From Pararhodobacter sp. (GTDB lineage: Bacteria; Pseudomonadota; Alphaproteobacteria; Rhodobacterales; Rhodobacteraceae): a stretch of 64,000 nt of DNA. The position numbers and the translations under genes are program-made. The notes under the pieces are model-generated. The model did no database searches. It worked only from the letters and a program-made list of their open reading frames with translations, and was not told the DNA's origin. The DNA lies in contig JAFIEG010000004.1 in NCBI GenBank assembly GCA_020832665.1, forward strand, positions 1 to 64,000, in the 5' to 3' direction. This document shows positions 1 to 9,927 of this stretch, in pieces. Each line of letters starts with the position of its first letter. The stretch's first letter is position 1.

Positions 1-68
1 CAGCCGCCGGCAAACGCGTCTGCAAGCTGCGCGGCGAAGCACCGGGCAAGGTGGGCTCAATTGGCTGA
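1..68 (+). CDS. possible 3' end of an upstream gene (partial)
   Basis: The first 68 bases can be read as an open frame (codons from base 3) that ends in TGA at 66-68, with a basic tail ending in GEAPGKVGSIG. The start lies outside the window and about 20 codons are too few to assign a family. It may simply be non-coding sequence. The following 180 bases up to the acyl-CoA dehydrogenase start are comparatively AT-rich around 85-155 and probably hold that operon's promoter. Confidence 0.25.
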   Translation, partial: AAGKRVCKLRGEAPGKVGSIG

Positions 69-249
69 GACGGACGATCGGCACTCATAGAAAACACTTG
101 CAACAACAACCCAAATAAGTAAACAATCATTCTATCAAACAGACGTTAGAGATGTTGGGATAAGCTGGCCAGTCGCCCGGGGAGGGGCGCAGCCCAGGCA
201 ACCAGCCCACAATACGGCCGGCAGAAAATGACCGGTCAGGGAGGAAGAA

Positions 250-1416
250 ATGCTCGACCAGCCGGTTGCTGCCGCAATCGACGATCCGGTCTTTCGCGAG
301 GCCGTTTCGCGCTTCGTGACGCGTGAGATCGTTCCCCATCATGCCGACTGGGAAACGGCTGGCCAGGTTGACCGGGCGCTCTGGCTCAAGGCGGGCGAAG
401 CGGGCCTGCTTTGCCCTACCCTGCCCGAGGAATATGGCTGCCCCGGTGGCGATTTTCGCCATGCCGCGATCATCACCGAGGAAGTGGCGCGCGCCGGGGC
501 GACGGGCGTGCTGTTCTACCTGCATTCGGAAATCGTGGCACCCTATGTGCTGCATTACGGCTCGGAGGCGCTGAAGCAGCGCTGGCTGCCGGAAATGGCC
601 GCGGGCCGGGCCATTGGCGCCATCGCCATGAGCGAGCCCTCGACAGGTTCGGACGTGCGCGCCATCCGCAGCCGGGCCGTGCGCGAGGGGGACCATTATG
701 TTCTCAAGGGTCAGAAGATCTTCATCTCGAACGGCCAGACCGCCGATCTGTTCATGGTCGCCGCCAAGACCGGCGGGGCGGAAGATGGCGACGCGATCAG
801 CCTGTTTCTGGTCGAGGCCGCCCTGCCCGGCTTTGGCCGCGGCCGCGTGCTGGACAAGGTGGGGATGAAGGCGCAGGACACATCGGAAATCTTCCTTGAC
901 GATGTGCGCGTTCCCGCCGATCACCTGCTCGGCGAGGAAGGGCGCGGCTTTCAGTATCTGGTCGAGCAGCTGGCGCAGGAGCGGCTGATGGTGGCGATTG
1001 CGGCTGTGGCCGCCACCGAGGGCGCGCTGGAACACACCATCGACTATGTCACCGGGCGCGAGACCTTTGGTCAGCCGCTCGCCAGCCATCAGAACACCCG
1101 CTTCGAGATCGGCGACATGCTGTCCCAGATCAAGGTGGCGCGCGTCTTCATCGACTGGTGCGTGGCCGAGCACATGGCCGGACGGCTGGACGGCACCACC
1201 GCCTCGATGGCCAAGCTGTGGACAACGGAGCTTCAATGCGCGCTGATCGATCGCTGCCTGCAGCTTCATGGCGGCTATGGCTACATGCGCGAATACCCGA
1301 TCGCCCGGGCCTGGGCGGATGCGCGGGTTCAGCGGATTTACGGCGGCACATCCGAGATCATGAAGGAAATCGTGGCGCGTTCGCGGCTGGGCGGCGTGCG
1401 GGGGCACAAGCGATGA
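250..1416 (+). CDS. acyl-CoA dehydrogenase
   Basis: A 388-aa FAD-dependent acyl-CoA dehydrogenase, expected to catalyse the alpha,beta-oxidation of an acyl-CoA and pass electrons to ETF in the cytoplasm. The family signature AMSEPSTGSDV lies at residues 127-137 and KIFISNG at 156-162. The C-terminal motif reads YGGTSEI (364-370), so the Glu that is the base in medium-chain enzymes (YEGT) is Gly. Glu244 in AQERLMVA sits where isovaleryl- and long-chain-type enzymes carry their base, so the enzyme probably belongs to that type. A GGGAGGAAG ribosome site precedes the ATG. It is the first gene of a ten-gene operon and its stop overlaps the next start (ATGA). The exact acyl substrate cannot be read from sequence. 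Confidence 0.93.
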   Translation: MLDQPVAAAIDDPVFREAVSRFVTREIVPHHADWETAGQVDRALWLKAGEAGLLCPTLPEEYGCPGGDFRHAAIITEEVARAGATGVLFYLHSEIVAPYVLHYGSEALKQRWLPEMAAGRAIGAIAMSEPSTGSDVRAIRSRAVREGDHYVLKGQKIFISNGQTADLFMVAAKTGGAEDGDAISLFLVEAALPGFGRGRVLDKVGMKAQDTSEIFLDDVRVPADHLLGEEGRGFQYLVEQLAQERLMVAIAAVAATEGALEHTIDYVTGRETFGQPLASHQNTRFEIGDMLSQIKVARVFIDWCVAEHMAGRLDGTTASMAKLWTTELQCALIDRCLQLHGGYGYMREYPIARAWADARVQRIYGGTSEIMKEIVARSRLGGVRGHKR

Positions 1417-2222
1417 GAGCGGCGCGCAACCTGATGGAGGTGCGCGGCGTTTCGCTGCGCTTTGGCGGCATTCAGGCGCTCGATTCGGTCGATCTGGATG
1501 TGGCCGAGGGCTCGATCACCGCCATCATCGGCCCCAACGGCGCGGGCAAGTCCAGCCTCTACAACGTGATCTCGGGCATGTACCGGCCCGCCGCCGGAAC
1601 GGTGACCTTCGACGGGCGCGACATCACCCGGGTTCCCGCGCACAAGCGCGCCGGACTGGGCATCGCGCGTTCGTTTCAGAACATCGCACTGTTTCGCGGG
1701 CTCACGGTGGTGGACAACATCAAGCTCGGGGCACATTCGCGGCTGAACACGGGGCTCATGTCGGCACTTCTGTTTCGCGGCAGGGCGGCGGCCGAGGAAG
1801 AGCAATTACGCCGCGAGATCGAGCGCGAGGTGATCGAGTTCCTGGAGATCGATCATATCCGCGACATGCCGGTAAGTGCACTTTCCTACGGGTTGCAAAA
1901 GCGCGTCGAACTGGCCCGCGCGCTGGCGCTGCGCCCGAAGATCATCATGCTGGACGAGCCCGTGGCCGGCATGAATCGCGAGGAAACCGAGGATATCGCC
2001 CGCTTCATTCTCGATATGAAGGAGGAGTTGGGAATCACCGTGCTGCTGATCGAGCATGATCTGAGCATGGTGATGGATATCTCGGACCATGTGGCGGTGC
2101 TGAACTTCGGCAAGCTGGTGGCCAACGGAACGCCGCATGAGATGCAGAATCATCCGAAGGTGATCGAGGCCTATATCGGCAAGACCGACGCCGAACCCAC
2201 GCCAGAGGAGACCGACGCGTGA
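1413..2222 (+). CDS. branched-chain amino acid-type ABC transporter ATP-binding protein (LivG-like)
   Basis: A 269-aa ATPase of the HAAT (LivG) family, one of two cytoplasmic motors for the importer encoded by the next genes. Walker A is GPNGAGKSS (residues 40-48), the Q-loop region is FQNIALF, and Walker B is IIMLDEP. The ABC signature is LSYGLQKR rather than canonical LSGGQ, a variant seen in LivG-type subunits of carboxylate/aromatic-acid importers. The start is the ATG that overlaps the dehydrogenase stop as ATGA; the open frame extends upstream but only as a shadow of that gene. The stop overlaps the GTG start of the permease, implying translational coupling. Confidence 0.93.
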   Translation: MRAARNLMEVRGVSLRFGGIQALDSVDLDVAEGSITAIIGPNGAGKSSLYNVISGMYRPAAGTVTFDGRDITRVPAHKRAGLGIARSFQNIALFRGLTVVDNIKLGAHSRLNTGLMSALLFRGRAAAEEEQLRREIEREVIEFLEIDHIRDMPVSALSYGLQKRVELARALALRPKIIMLDEPVAGMNREETEDIARFILDMKEELGITVLLIEHDLSMVMDISDHVAVLNFGKLVANGTPHEMQNHPKVIEAYIGKTDAEPTPEETDA

Positions 2223-3097
2223 CCTTTCTGGATTTCTACGAATACAGCCTTATCGGCCTGCTGCTGGGTGGCCTTTATGCCCTGATCGGGCTGGGATTCG
2301 TGCTGGTTTACAAGGCAACGCGGGTGCTGAACTTCGCCATGGGCGAGTTCATGATGATGGGCGCGTATTTCTACTTTTCGGCCACCGTGCTGATGGGCCT
2401 GCCCTGGTGGGCGGGGGTGGGCATTGCGCTGGGGGCATCGGCCGTTCTGGCGCTGGGGGTGGAGCGGCTGGTGCTGCGCCCGCTGGTCGGTCAGCCGACA
2501 ATTTCGATCGTCATGGCCACCATCGGGCTGGCCAGCATCCTGCATGGCACGGCGGTGATGGTCTGGGGGGCGGATCAGTGGCGCATCGAGCCCATCGTGC
2601 CGCGCGCGCCCTTCTTTCTGGGCGATGCCATGCTGCCCGGCCAGCTTGTCTGGGGCTTCGGTCTGGCCTCGATGATCATCCTCGGCTTCGTGCTTTTCTT
2701 TCGCTATGCCCGCGGCGGCGTGGCGATGCGCGCCACCGCGACCGATCCGCACACGGCCATGAGCCTTGGCATCGATGCGCCGCGCAACACCGCCATCACC
2801 TGGGTGCTGGCGGCGCTGATCTCCACCATCGCCGGAATCATGGTGGGGGCGATGACCAATGTCTCGCCCGAACTGGGCCTGGTGGGGCTGGCGGTCATCG
2901 TGGTGGTGATCCTGGGCGGGCTGGACAGCATTCCCGGCACCATCATCGCCGGGCTGATCATCGGGTGGATCGAAAGCATGTCAGTGGCCGTCTTCGGCTC
3001 GGGCGTGCGCGAGATCGTGCCCTTCGCGGTGATCCTGATCATCATGATGGTGCGGCCCTTCGGCCTGTTCGGCACCCCCGAAATAGAAAGGCTCTGA
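2219..3097 (+). CDS. ABC transporter permease, LivH family
   Basis: A 292-aa integral membrane permease of the LivH type with about eight hydrophobic segments. The N-terminal stretch YSLIGLLLGGLYALIGLGF and the motif LNFAMGEFMMMGAY are typical of LivH subunits (usually LNxAxGxFxMxGAY). It starts with GTG overlapping the upstream stop (GTGA). With the LivM-like protein it should form the inner-membrane channel. The gene order ATPase-LivH-LivM-binding protein-ATPase next to a CoA ligase suggests a substrate that is a free acid to be CoA-activated, not an amino acid; this is inference. Confidence 0.93.
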   Translation: MTFLDFYEYSLIGLLLGGLYALIGLGFVLVYKATRVLNFAMGEFMMMGAYFYFSATVLMGLPWWAGVGIALGASAVLALGVERLVLRPLVGQPTISIVMATIGLASILHGTAVMVWGADQWRIEPIVPRAPFFLGDAMLPGQLVWGFGLASMIILGFVLFFRYARGGVAMRATATDPHTAMSLGIDAPRNTAITWVLAALISTIAGIMVGAMTNVSPELGLVGLAVIVVVILGGLDSIPGTIIAGLIIGWIESMSVAVFGSGVREIVPFAVILIIMMVRPFGLFGTPEIERL

Positions 3098-3100
3098 GCA

Positions 3101-4141
3101 ATGCGTCTGGGCGATTTCGTCACCGATTACCGCGCCGGCGAGGCCGTATTGCGAACGCCGGTGCAGCGCGTATGGTTTGCGGCGTTCCTGGCCTTCCTGG
3201 TGGCGCTGCCCTTTGTTGGCGGGCAATACATCACCTTTCTGGGCTGTCTGGTGGGGATCCACATCATCGCTACGGCGGGGCTGAACATCACCACCGGCTT
3301 TACCGGGCTGATTTCCATCGGCCATGCCGTGCTGCTGGGTGTCGGCGCCTATACCGTGGCCTGGATGGCCAATAACGGCGTGCCCTTCTGGCTGGCTATC
3401 CCCTCGGGGGCGCTGCTGGCGGGCGCGGTGGGTATCGTGATCGGCATTCCCAGCCTGCGCATCAAGGGGCTTTATCTGGCAGTGGCAACGCTGGCGGCGC
3501 AATTCGTGCTGTCCTATATCTTTCGCGAATGGGAAAGCGTTACCGGTGGCGTGCGTGGCCTGAGCGTTCCGCCCGCGCAGATCGGCGGCTTTGCCTTCGA
3601 CAGTGATTTCCGGGTCTATTTCCTGATCATGCCGATCGCCGTGGTGGCGGTCTGGGCATCGCGCAACCTGTTTCGCACGCGCGTGGGCCGCGCCTTTGTC
3701 GCCATCCGCGACCGCGACCTTTCCGCCGAGGTGATCGGTATCGACATCGTGCGCTACAAGCTGATGAGCTTCGCACTCGGCGCGCTTTATGCGGGGCTGG
3801 CGGGGGGGCTGTGGGCCTATTTCTTCCGCTCGATCACGCCCGAGAGCTTTCCCCTTCAGCTGGGCATCTTCTACCTGGCGGCAATCATCGTCGGGGGGCT
3901 GGGTTCGACACTTGGCTCGATCCTCGGGGCGATCTTCATGACACTTGTGCCCGAGGTGCTGCGCGCAATGGTCAATCTGGCCGCGATCGTCAGCCCCGCC
4001 GCGGTGGTCTATGTCTCACCGCTGCGCGAGATCGTCTTTGGCGCGCTGATCGTGGGCTTCCTGATCTTCGAGCCCCATGGGCTGGCCGAGATCTGGAGAC
4101 GCATTCGCCGCTTCTTCGCTCTCTGGCCTTTCCGAAGCTGA
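3101..4141 (+). CDS. ABC transporter permease, LivM family
   Basis: A 346-aa integral membrane permease of the LivM family, second half of the channel. The motif GLNITTGFTGLISIGHA (near residue 66) and the cytoplasmic loop RVGRAFVAIRDRDLSAEVIGID are hallmarks of LivM (GRAxxAIRDxxxxAxxxGI), where the ATPase docks. About nine hydrophobic segments are visible and the C-terminus is basic. It follows LivH by three bases. No separate promoter is seen. Confidence 0.93.
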   Translation: MRLGDFVTDYRAGEAVLRTPVQRVWFAAFLAFLVALPFVGGQYITFLGCLVGIHIIATAGLNITTGFTGLISIGHAVLLGVGAYTVAWMANNGVPFWLAIPSGALLAGAVGIVIGIPSLRIKGLYLAVATLAAQFVLSYIFREWESVTGGVRGLSVPPAQIGGFAFDSDFRVYFLIMPIAVVAVWASRNLFRTRVGRAFVAIRDRDLSAEVIGIDIVRYKLMSFALGALYAGLAGGLWAYFFRSITPESFPLQLGIFYLAAIIVGGLGSTLGSILGAIFMTLVPEVLRAMVNLAAIVSPAAVVYVSPLREIVFGALIVGFLIFEPHGLAEIWRRIRRFFALWPFRS

Positions 4142-4225
4142 TTTCCCGTCAACGAGAACCAGATGCCGGCCAACGGCGCGAGGACTGCCAAACAACATGC
4201 TGCAAACCCACTGGGAGGAAATGAC

Positions 4226-5425
4226 ATGCCGATTCTTACCCGCAGACAAACCCTACTTACCGGCACCGCTGCCGCCGGAATGCTCTCCGCGCCATGGATC
4301 GCCCGCGCCCAGGGCGCCGATGACATCGTGATCGGCGCCTCGTCGCCCGTGACCGGGGTGTTTTCCTTCGTCGGCGTGGACCTGAACGCCGCCAAGCAGG
4401 ATTACGTCACCTGGCGCAACGAACAGGGCGGCATCGACGGACGCCGCCTGCGCTTTGTCTGGGAGGACAGCGCCTATCGCACCAATGAGAGCGTCGCCAT
4501 CTTCCGCCGGATCATGGCGCAGGAGGATCCGCCGCTTTACTATGGCGACAGCACCGGCTGGGCCAAGGCGGTCGAGGCCGAGCTGACCCGGCGCGCCACC
4601 ACCATGAGTTCCGCCCCCTCATTCAGTTCTGACCTGGCCGACCCCGAGGGGGTGCCCTACTACTTCATGTCGGCACCGACCTACGAGGCGATGATTGGCG
4701 TGCTCTTGCGCCACATCCGCGAGCAGGCCAGCTCGGGCAGCCCGCGCGTGGCGCTGGTCTATTCCGACACCGAGTTCGGCCGCGACCCGATCGCGGCAGC
4801 GCGTGTCATGGCCGAGGAACTGGGCATCGAGATCGTGGCCGAGGTGGTCACCCGCCCCGGCGGCGTCGATGTCTCGCCCGAGGTGGTGACGCTGCGCCGC
4901 GCGCGGCCGGAATACGTGATCTTCCACGGCTATGTGCTCGCGCCGATCCCGGAATTCATCCAGCAGCTGCAGGAAGCGCGGGTGGATGCCCAGTTCATGG
5001 GTACGGTCTGGACGATGGACAAGCAGACCATCAACCAGATGGGCGAGGTCGGCGATGGTTTTCTGGGTGTGGTGCCCTATCGCTACTCCTACGAGTCCGA
5101 TGGCCACCCGGCGATGGAGCAGATGTGGGAGGTTGCACGCCGTACACGCCCGGATGCGGACTATCTGAGCATCTATTACGTGCACATGTGGTTCACGATG
5201 ATGATCTTCGAAGAGATCACCCGTCGCGCCCTGGCCGCAGGCGATACGCTTGACGGGCCGTCGCTGAAGGCGGCGCTCGAAAGCATCGAGGACTGGGACA
5301 CCGGCGGCTTTGTCGGGCGGCCGGTCTCGATGGCCTCGCATTCGATTCCCATCGGCCGGGTCTATCAGGCCGATGCCGCGAGCGGGTTTCTGAACCCGGT
5401 CTCTGACTGGATCGACATGAGCTGA
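4226..5425 (+). CDS. ABC transporter periplasmic substrate-binding protein (LivK-like, type 1)
   Basis: A 399-aa type-1 periplasmic binding protein that should capture the ligand for the LivHMGF importer. The N-terminus LTRRQTLLTGTAAAGML followed by SAPWIARAQG is a Tat-type signal peptide with AQG as likely cleavage site. The body contains IVIGASSPVTGVFSF and RVALVYSDTEFGRDP, typical of the Peripla_BP_6 fold. The ATG at 4226 is chosen because GGGAGGAA lies five bases upstream and the signal peptide begins there; the frame stays open further upstream. Relatives bind short-chain amides, branched amino acids or aromatic acids, so the ligand is not settled. Confidence 0.92.
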   Translation: MPILTRRQTLLTGTAAAGMLSAPWIARAQGADDIVIGASSPVTGVFSFVGVDLNAAKQDYVTWRNEQGGIDGRRLRFVWEDSAYRTNESVAIFRRIMAQEDPPLYYGDSTGWAKAVEAELTRRATTMSSAPSFSSDLADPEGVPYYFMSAPTYEAMIGVLLRHIREQASSGSPRVALVYSDTEFGRDPIAAARVMAEELGIEIVAEVVTRPGGVDVSPEVVTLRRARPEYVIFHGYVLAPIPEFIQQLQEARVDAQFMGTVWTMDKQTINQMGEVGDGFLGVVPYRYSYESDGHPAMEQMWEVARRTRPDADYLSIYYVHMWFTMMIFEEITRRALAAGDTLDGPSLKAALESIEDWDTGGFVGRPVSMASHSIPIGRVYQADAASGFLNPVSDWIDMS

Positions 5426-5428
5426 GCC

Positions 5429-6283
<855 letters not shown>

Positions 6284-6293
6284 GGAGCGCAGG

Positions 6294-8138
6294 ATGAATG
6301 AAAACCGCCCCGGCCCCGACCTGATCTTGCCGCGCCGCCTGCTGCACTGGGCGCGCCTGCAGCCGCACCAGACCGCCCTAAGGCAAAAGGAGTTCGGTTT
6401 GTGGCGGGCGCATGACTGGGCCGATTACGCGCGCATGGCGCGCGGCTTCGCGCGCGGCTTGATGGATCTGGGCATGGCGGCGGGCGAGCATGTCGCCATT
6501 CTCAGCGAAAGCCGGCGCGAATGGGTCGTGGCGCAGCTGGGCACCAACCTTGCCGGTGGCGTGGTCGTGGGCATCTACCCCACCAGCCCGGCTGCCGAGA
6601 TCGATGATCTGATGGCGCGCGCCGATGTTGCCTGGCTGGTCTGCGAGGATCAGGAGCAATACGACAAGGCGCTCGAAATCCGCCACAACCTGCCCGGGCT
6701 GCGCGGCATCATGGTGATCGAGGCGCGCGGGGTGCTTCGCCGGCGCGAGATTACCGAGGGTGTGCATGACTTCACCGAAGTAATGGAAGCAGGCGCGCGC
6801 GCCGATGCCACCGATCCGTCCGCGCTCGATGCGCGGCTCGCGCCCCTAACCCCGGACGATCCGGCACTCATGGTGTTTACCTCGGGCTCTACCGGCCGGC
6901 CCAAGGCCGCTATCCTGTCCTATCGCAACATCTCGGCCGCGGGCGACGGGGTGGCACAGGCATGGAATCTGCGTGAAAGCGACAGTGTCGTTTCCTATTT
7001 GCCGCTGTGTCATGTTGCCGAACAGGTGTTCACTGTTCAGCTTCCGCTTGCCGTCGGCTACACCGTCAATTTCGCCGAGTCGCTGCGCACCGTTCAGTCC
7101 GACCTGCGCGAGATCGGTCCGAGCGTGTTTCTGGGCGTGCCGCGGATCTGGGAAAAGATGAACGCCTCGATTTCAATCAAGATCATGGAAACGGGGCGCC
7201 TGCGCCGCGCGGTTTTCGAGCGCGCGATGGCTACCCTGCGCCCGCTGGCGAGCAAGCCCCGAGGGCGCTGGAGCCTGGGCGAGCGGCTGCAATACGGTTT
7301 CTGGTATGTGCTGATCCTGCGCGCGTTGCTGAATTTCATCGGTCTGCGCCGGGCGCGCTACTGCTTTTCCGGCGCCGCCCCCATCTCGCCGGAATTGCTG
7401 ACCTTCTTTCGCATCCTGGGCGTTCCGCTGCGCGAGGTTTACGGCATGACCGAGACTTGCGGCATCGCCCTTGGCCAGCAATCCGAAACCTCGCCGGTAG
7501 GCAGCATCGGCCTGCCCATTCCTGGCCTGGAGGCGCGCATCGCTCCAGATGGTGCGTTGCTGATGCGCGGCGCACAGATTTTCGCGGGCTACTACAAGCA
7601 CCCCGAGGCCACCGCCGAGGCCCTGCAGAATGGCTGGCTGGATTCCGGAGACATGGCGGAAATGCTGGGCGACGAGTTCCGCATCGTCGATCGCAAGAAA
7701 GACATCATCATCACCGCCGGCGGCAAGAACATCTCGCCCTCCGAGGTGGAGAACGCGCTCAAATCCAGCCCCTATATCCGCGAAGCGATCGTCATCGGCG
7801 AGGGGCGGCCCTATGTGAGCGCCCTGATCCAGATCGACTATGAGACGGTCGGCAAATGGGCCGAAAGCAAGAGCCTGGCCTATACGACCTATCGCAGCCT
7901 GGCGCAAAACCCGGCCGTGCGCGAGTTGATCGAGAAAGAGGTGCAGCGCGTCTGCACCCCGATGCCGCGCGTGCAGCAGGTGCGCCGCTTCCATCTGCTC
8001 GCCAAGGAACTGGACCATGACGATGGCGAGGTGACGGCCACCATGAAGGTTCGCCGCTCGGCGATCCACAAGGCATTCGCCGCCGAGGTCGAGGCGCTCT
8101 ACGCGGCGGAAGAAAAAAAACACACGGAGCAGGCATGA
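6294..8138 (+). CDS. long-chain-type acyl-CoA synthetase (AMP-binding)
   Basis: A 614-aa member of the ANL superfamily that activates a carboxylic acid to its CoA thioester with ATP. The P-loop-like motif TSGSTGRPK is at residues 196-204, EVYGMTETCG forms the A5 motif, and DSGDMAEM with IVDRKKDIIITAGGKNISP is the C-terminal hinge/A8 region. Its length and the FVSVPRIWEK-like segment (VFLGVPRIWEKM) place it with long-chain FadD15-type ligases. It follows the ABC transporter by 10 bases and its stop overlaps the SDR start (ATGA), supporting transport followed by CoA activation. Chain length preference is not deducible. Confidence 0.92.
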   Translation: MNENRPGPDLILPRRLLHWARLQPHQTALRQKEFGLWRAHDWADYARMARGFARGLMDLGMAAGEHVAILSESRREWVVAQLGTNLAGGVVVGIYPTSPAAEIDDLMARADVAWLVCEDQEQYDKALEIRHNLPGLRGIMVIEARGVLRRREITEGVHDFTEVMEAGARADATDPSALDARLAPLTPDDPALMVFTSGSTGRPKAAILSYRNISAAGDGVAQAWNLRESDSVVSYLPLCHVAEQVFTVQLPLAVGYTVNFAESLRTVQSDLREIGPSVFLGVPRIWEKMNASISIKIMETGRLRRAVFERAMATLRPLASKPRGRWSLGERLQYGFWYVLILRALLNFIGLRRARYCFSGAAPISPELLTFFRILGVPLREVYGMTETCGIALGQQSETSPVGSIGLPIPGLEARIAPDGALLMRGAQIFAGYYKHPEATAEALQNGWLDSGDMAEMLGDEFRIVDRKKDIIITAGGKNISPSEVENALKSSPYIREAIVIGEGRPYVSALIQIDYETVGKWAESKSLAYTTYRSLAQNPAVRELIEKEVQRVCTPMPRVQQVRRFHLLAKELDHDDGEVTATMKVRRSAIHKAFAAEVEALYAAEEKKHTEQA

Positions 8139-9049
8139 GCGAAGAGATCAGGCTTGATGGCCGGGTTGCCATCGTCACCGGCGCGGGCGGCGGGCTTGGC
8201 CGCGCGCATGCGCTGGCGCTCGCGGCGCGGGGCGCGGCGGTGGTGGTCAACGATCTGGGCGCGGCGCGCGATGGCGCCGGTTCCAGCGACAGCCCGGCGC
8301 GACTGGTGGTGGCCGAGATCGAGTCAGCAGGCGGCCGCGCCGTGGCCGACGCCAGCGACATCGCCACGCCAGAGGGGGCGCAAGCGCTGGCCGGGGCCGC
8401 GCTTTCCGCTTTCGGGCGGATCGATGCGCTGGTCAACAATGCAGGCTTTCTGCGCGACAAGAGCCTTGCCAAGATGGAGCCCCTGGATTTCGAGGCCGTG
8501 TTGCGGGTGCATCTGACCGGCTCGGCGCTGATGTCCCGCGCAGTCTGGCCCGCGATGCAGGAACAGGGTGACGGGCGGATCGTGATGACCACCTCGGCTG
8601 CCGGGCTTTACGGCAATTTCGGGCAGTCGAATTATGGCGCGGCCAAACTTGGCGTCATCGGCCTGATGAACACGCTCAAGCTGGAAGGCGCGCGCCATGG
8701 CATCCGGGTCAATGCCATCGCGCCGGTGGCCGCCACGCGCATGACCGAAGGCACGGTCCCGCCCGAGATCGTCGCATCCACCCCGCCCGGGCTGGTTTCG
8801 CCGGCCGTGATTCTGCTTTGCGCGCAGCAATGCCCCGTGAACGGGGCAATCGTGGTGGCCGGCGGCGGATATTTCGCGCTCGCGCGCATGGTGGAAACCG
8901 AGGGCATCGCCCTTGCGCCCGCCGATGTCACGCCCGAGGCCGTGGCGCAGCTCATCCCCCGGATCAGCGATTTCACCCGCGCGCAGGGCCATGACGATGC
9001 CCTTTCCGCGCTGCGCGTTGCCGTGGACGCGATCACAAGCCGCGAATGA
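8135..9049 (+). CDS. SDR family 3-hydroxyacyl-CoA dehydrogenase-like protein
   Basis: A 304-aa short-chain dehydrogenase resembling the dehydrogenase domain of peroxisomal multifunctional enzyme 2. The NAD(P) motif TGAGGGLG spans residues 15-22, NNAG 101-104, Ser154 in TTSAAG, and Tyr167/Lys171 in YGAAK complete the catalytic set. The VVNDLG segment (37-42) is typical of MFE-2-like proteins. Next to a MaoC-type hydratase and a thiolase it probably carries out the 3-hydroxyacyl-CoA oxidation step. It begins in the ATGA overlap with the ligase. Confidence 0.88.
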   Translation: MSEEIRLDGRVAIVTGAGGGLGRAHALALAARGAAVVVNDLGAARDGAGSSDSPARLVVAEIESAGGRAVADASDIATPEGAQALAGAALSAFGRIDALVNNAGFLRDKSLAKMEPLDFEAVLRVHLTGSALMSRAVWPAMQEQGDGRIVMTTSAAGLYGNFGQSNYGAAKLGVIGLMNTLKLEGARHGIRVNAIAPVAATRMTEGTVPPEIVASTPPGLVSPAVILLCAQQCPVNGAIVVAGGGYFALARMVETEGIALAPADVTPEAVAQLIPRISDFTRAQGHDDALSALRVAVDAITSRE

Positions 9050-9058
9050 GGGGCTCGC

Positions 9059-9907
9059 ATGGCATTGCGCGCAGTCTTTGATCATCCGATCCCGGACGCG
9101 GTGCTGGATTACGGCCCGCGAGATACGACTTTCTACGCGCTCAGCCTGGGCCTGGGCGACGAGGCGCTGCCCTTCGTCTATGAAGGCGCGCCGGGCGGCA
9201 TGAGGGCCCTGCCGGGGATGGGGCTGGTGCTGGCCGATCCGGGCTTCTGGATGCGCGATATGGCGCTCGATCTGCCCAGGCTCGTCCATCTTGCCGAGCG
9301 GCTGGAACTGGAGCGCCCGATCCCGCCCCGGGGGCGTTTGCACCGGCAGACGCGGGTGACCCATGTTGCCGACAGGGGCGCAGGGCGCGGGGCGCTGCTG
9401 GTCGCCGACAGCGTCCTGAGCGATGCGGCGGACGGCGGCATGATCGCCCGGCTGCGCCAGACGGTTCTGGCGCGCGGCGATGGCGGAAGCGGCGAAAGCC
9501 ACGGGCCGGCACCCGAACGCAGCGCCATTGCGATACCTGAACGCGCCCCCGATGCCGTGATCGACCGTCCGACGCTGCGCCAGCAGGCGCTGCTCTATCG
9601 CTGGAACGGCGATCTGAACCCGCTGCATGCCGATCCCGCGGTGGCGCGCGCGGCCGGGTTCGAGCGCCCCATCCTGCACGGGCTGTGCACGATGGGAATT
9701 GCCTCGCTTGCCGTGATGGAGGCTTTCGGGGACTGGCGCGCCGATGCCATCACCATGATGGAAGCGCGGTTTTCGGCGCCGGTCTTTCCCGGCGAGACGC
9801 TGCGCTGCGCCATGTGGCGCGAAGGCGCGCGGGTGCTCTTGCGCGCCAGCGTATGCGAGCGCGGCGTAGCGGCCCTCGATCCTGCCCTCTTTATCCTGAA
9901 GACCTGA
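9059..9907 (+). CDS. MaoC-family (hot-dog fold) enoyl-CoA hydratase
   Basis: A 282-aa double hot-dog protein resembling hydratase 2. The C-terminal half contains the hydratase-2 motif YRWNGDLNPLHADP with Asp and His in the expected spacing, followed by GFERPILHGLCTMG. The usual Ser/Thr before GD is Asn here. It should hydrate a 2-enoyl-CoA to the 3-hydroxyacyl-CoA used by the adjacent SDR. Position between SDR and thiolase supports a complete beta-oxidation module. Confidence 0.88.
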   Translation: MALRAVFDHPIPDAVLDYGPRDTTFYALSLGLGDEALPFVYEGAPGGMRALPGMGLVLADPGFWMRDMALDLPRLVHLAERLELERPIPPRGRLHRQTRVTHVADRGAGRGALLVADSVLSDAADGGMIARLRQTVLARGDGGSGESHGPAPERSAIAIPERAPDAVIDRPTLRQQALLYRWNGDLNPLHADPAVARAAGFERPILHGLCTMGIASLAVMEAFGDWRADAITMMEARFSAPVFPGETLRCAMWREGARVLLRASVCERGVAALDPALFILKT

Positions 9908-9927
9908 CCAGAAAGGAAAGTTTTGCC

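Noticed and set aside
127-1407. 426-codon minus-strand ORF opposite the acyl-CoA dehydrogenase
   Set aside because: No motif and typical antisense composition; the plus-strand gene has complete family motifs and a ribosome site.
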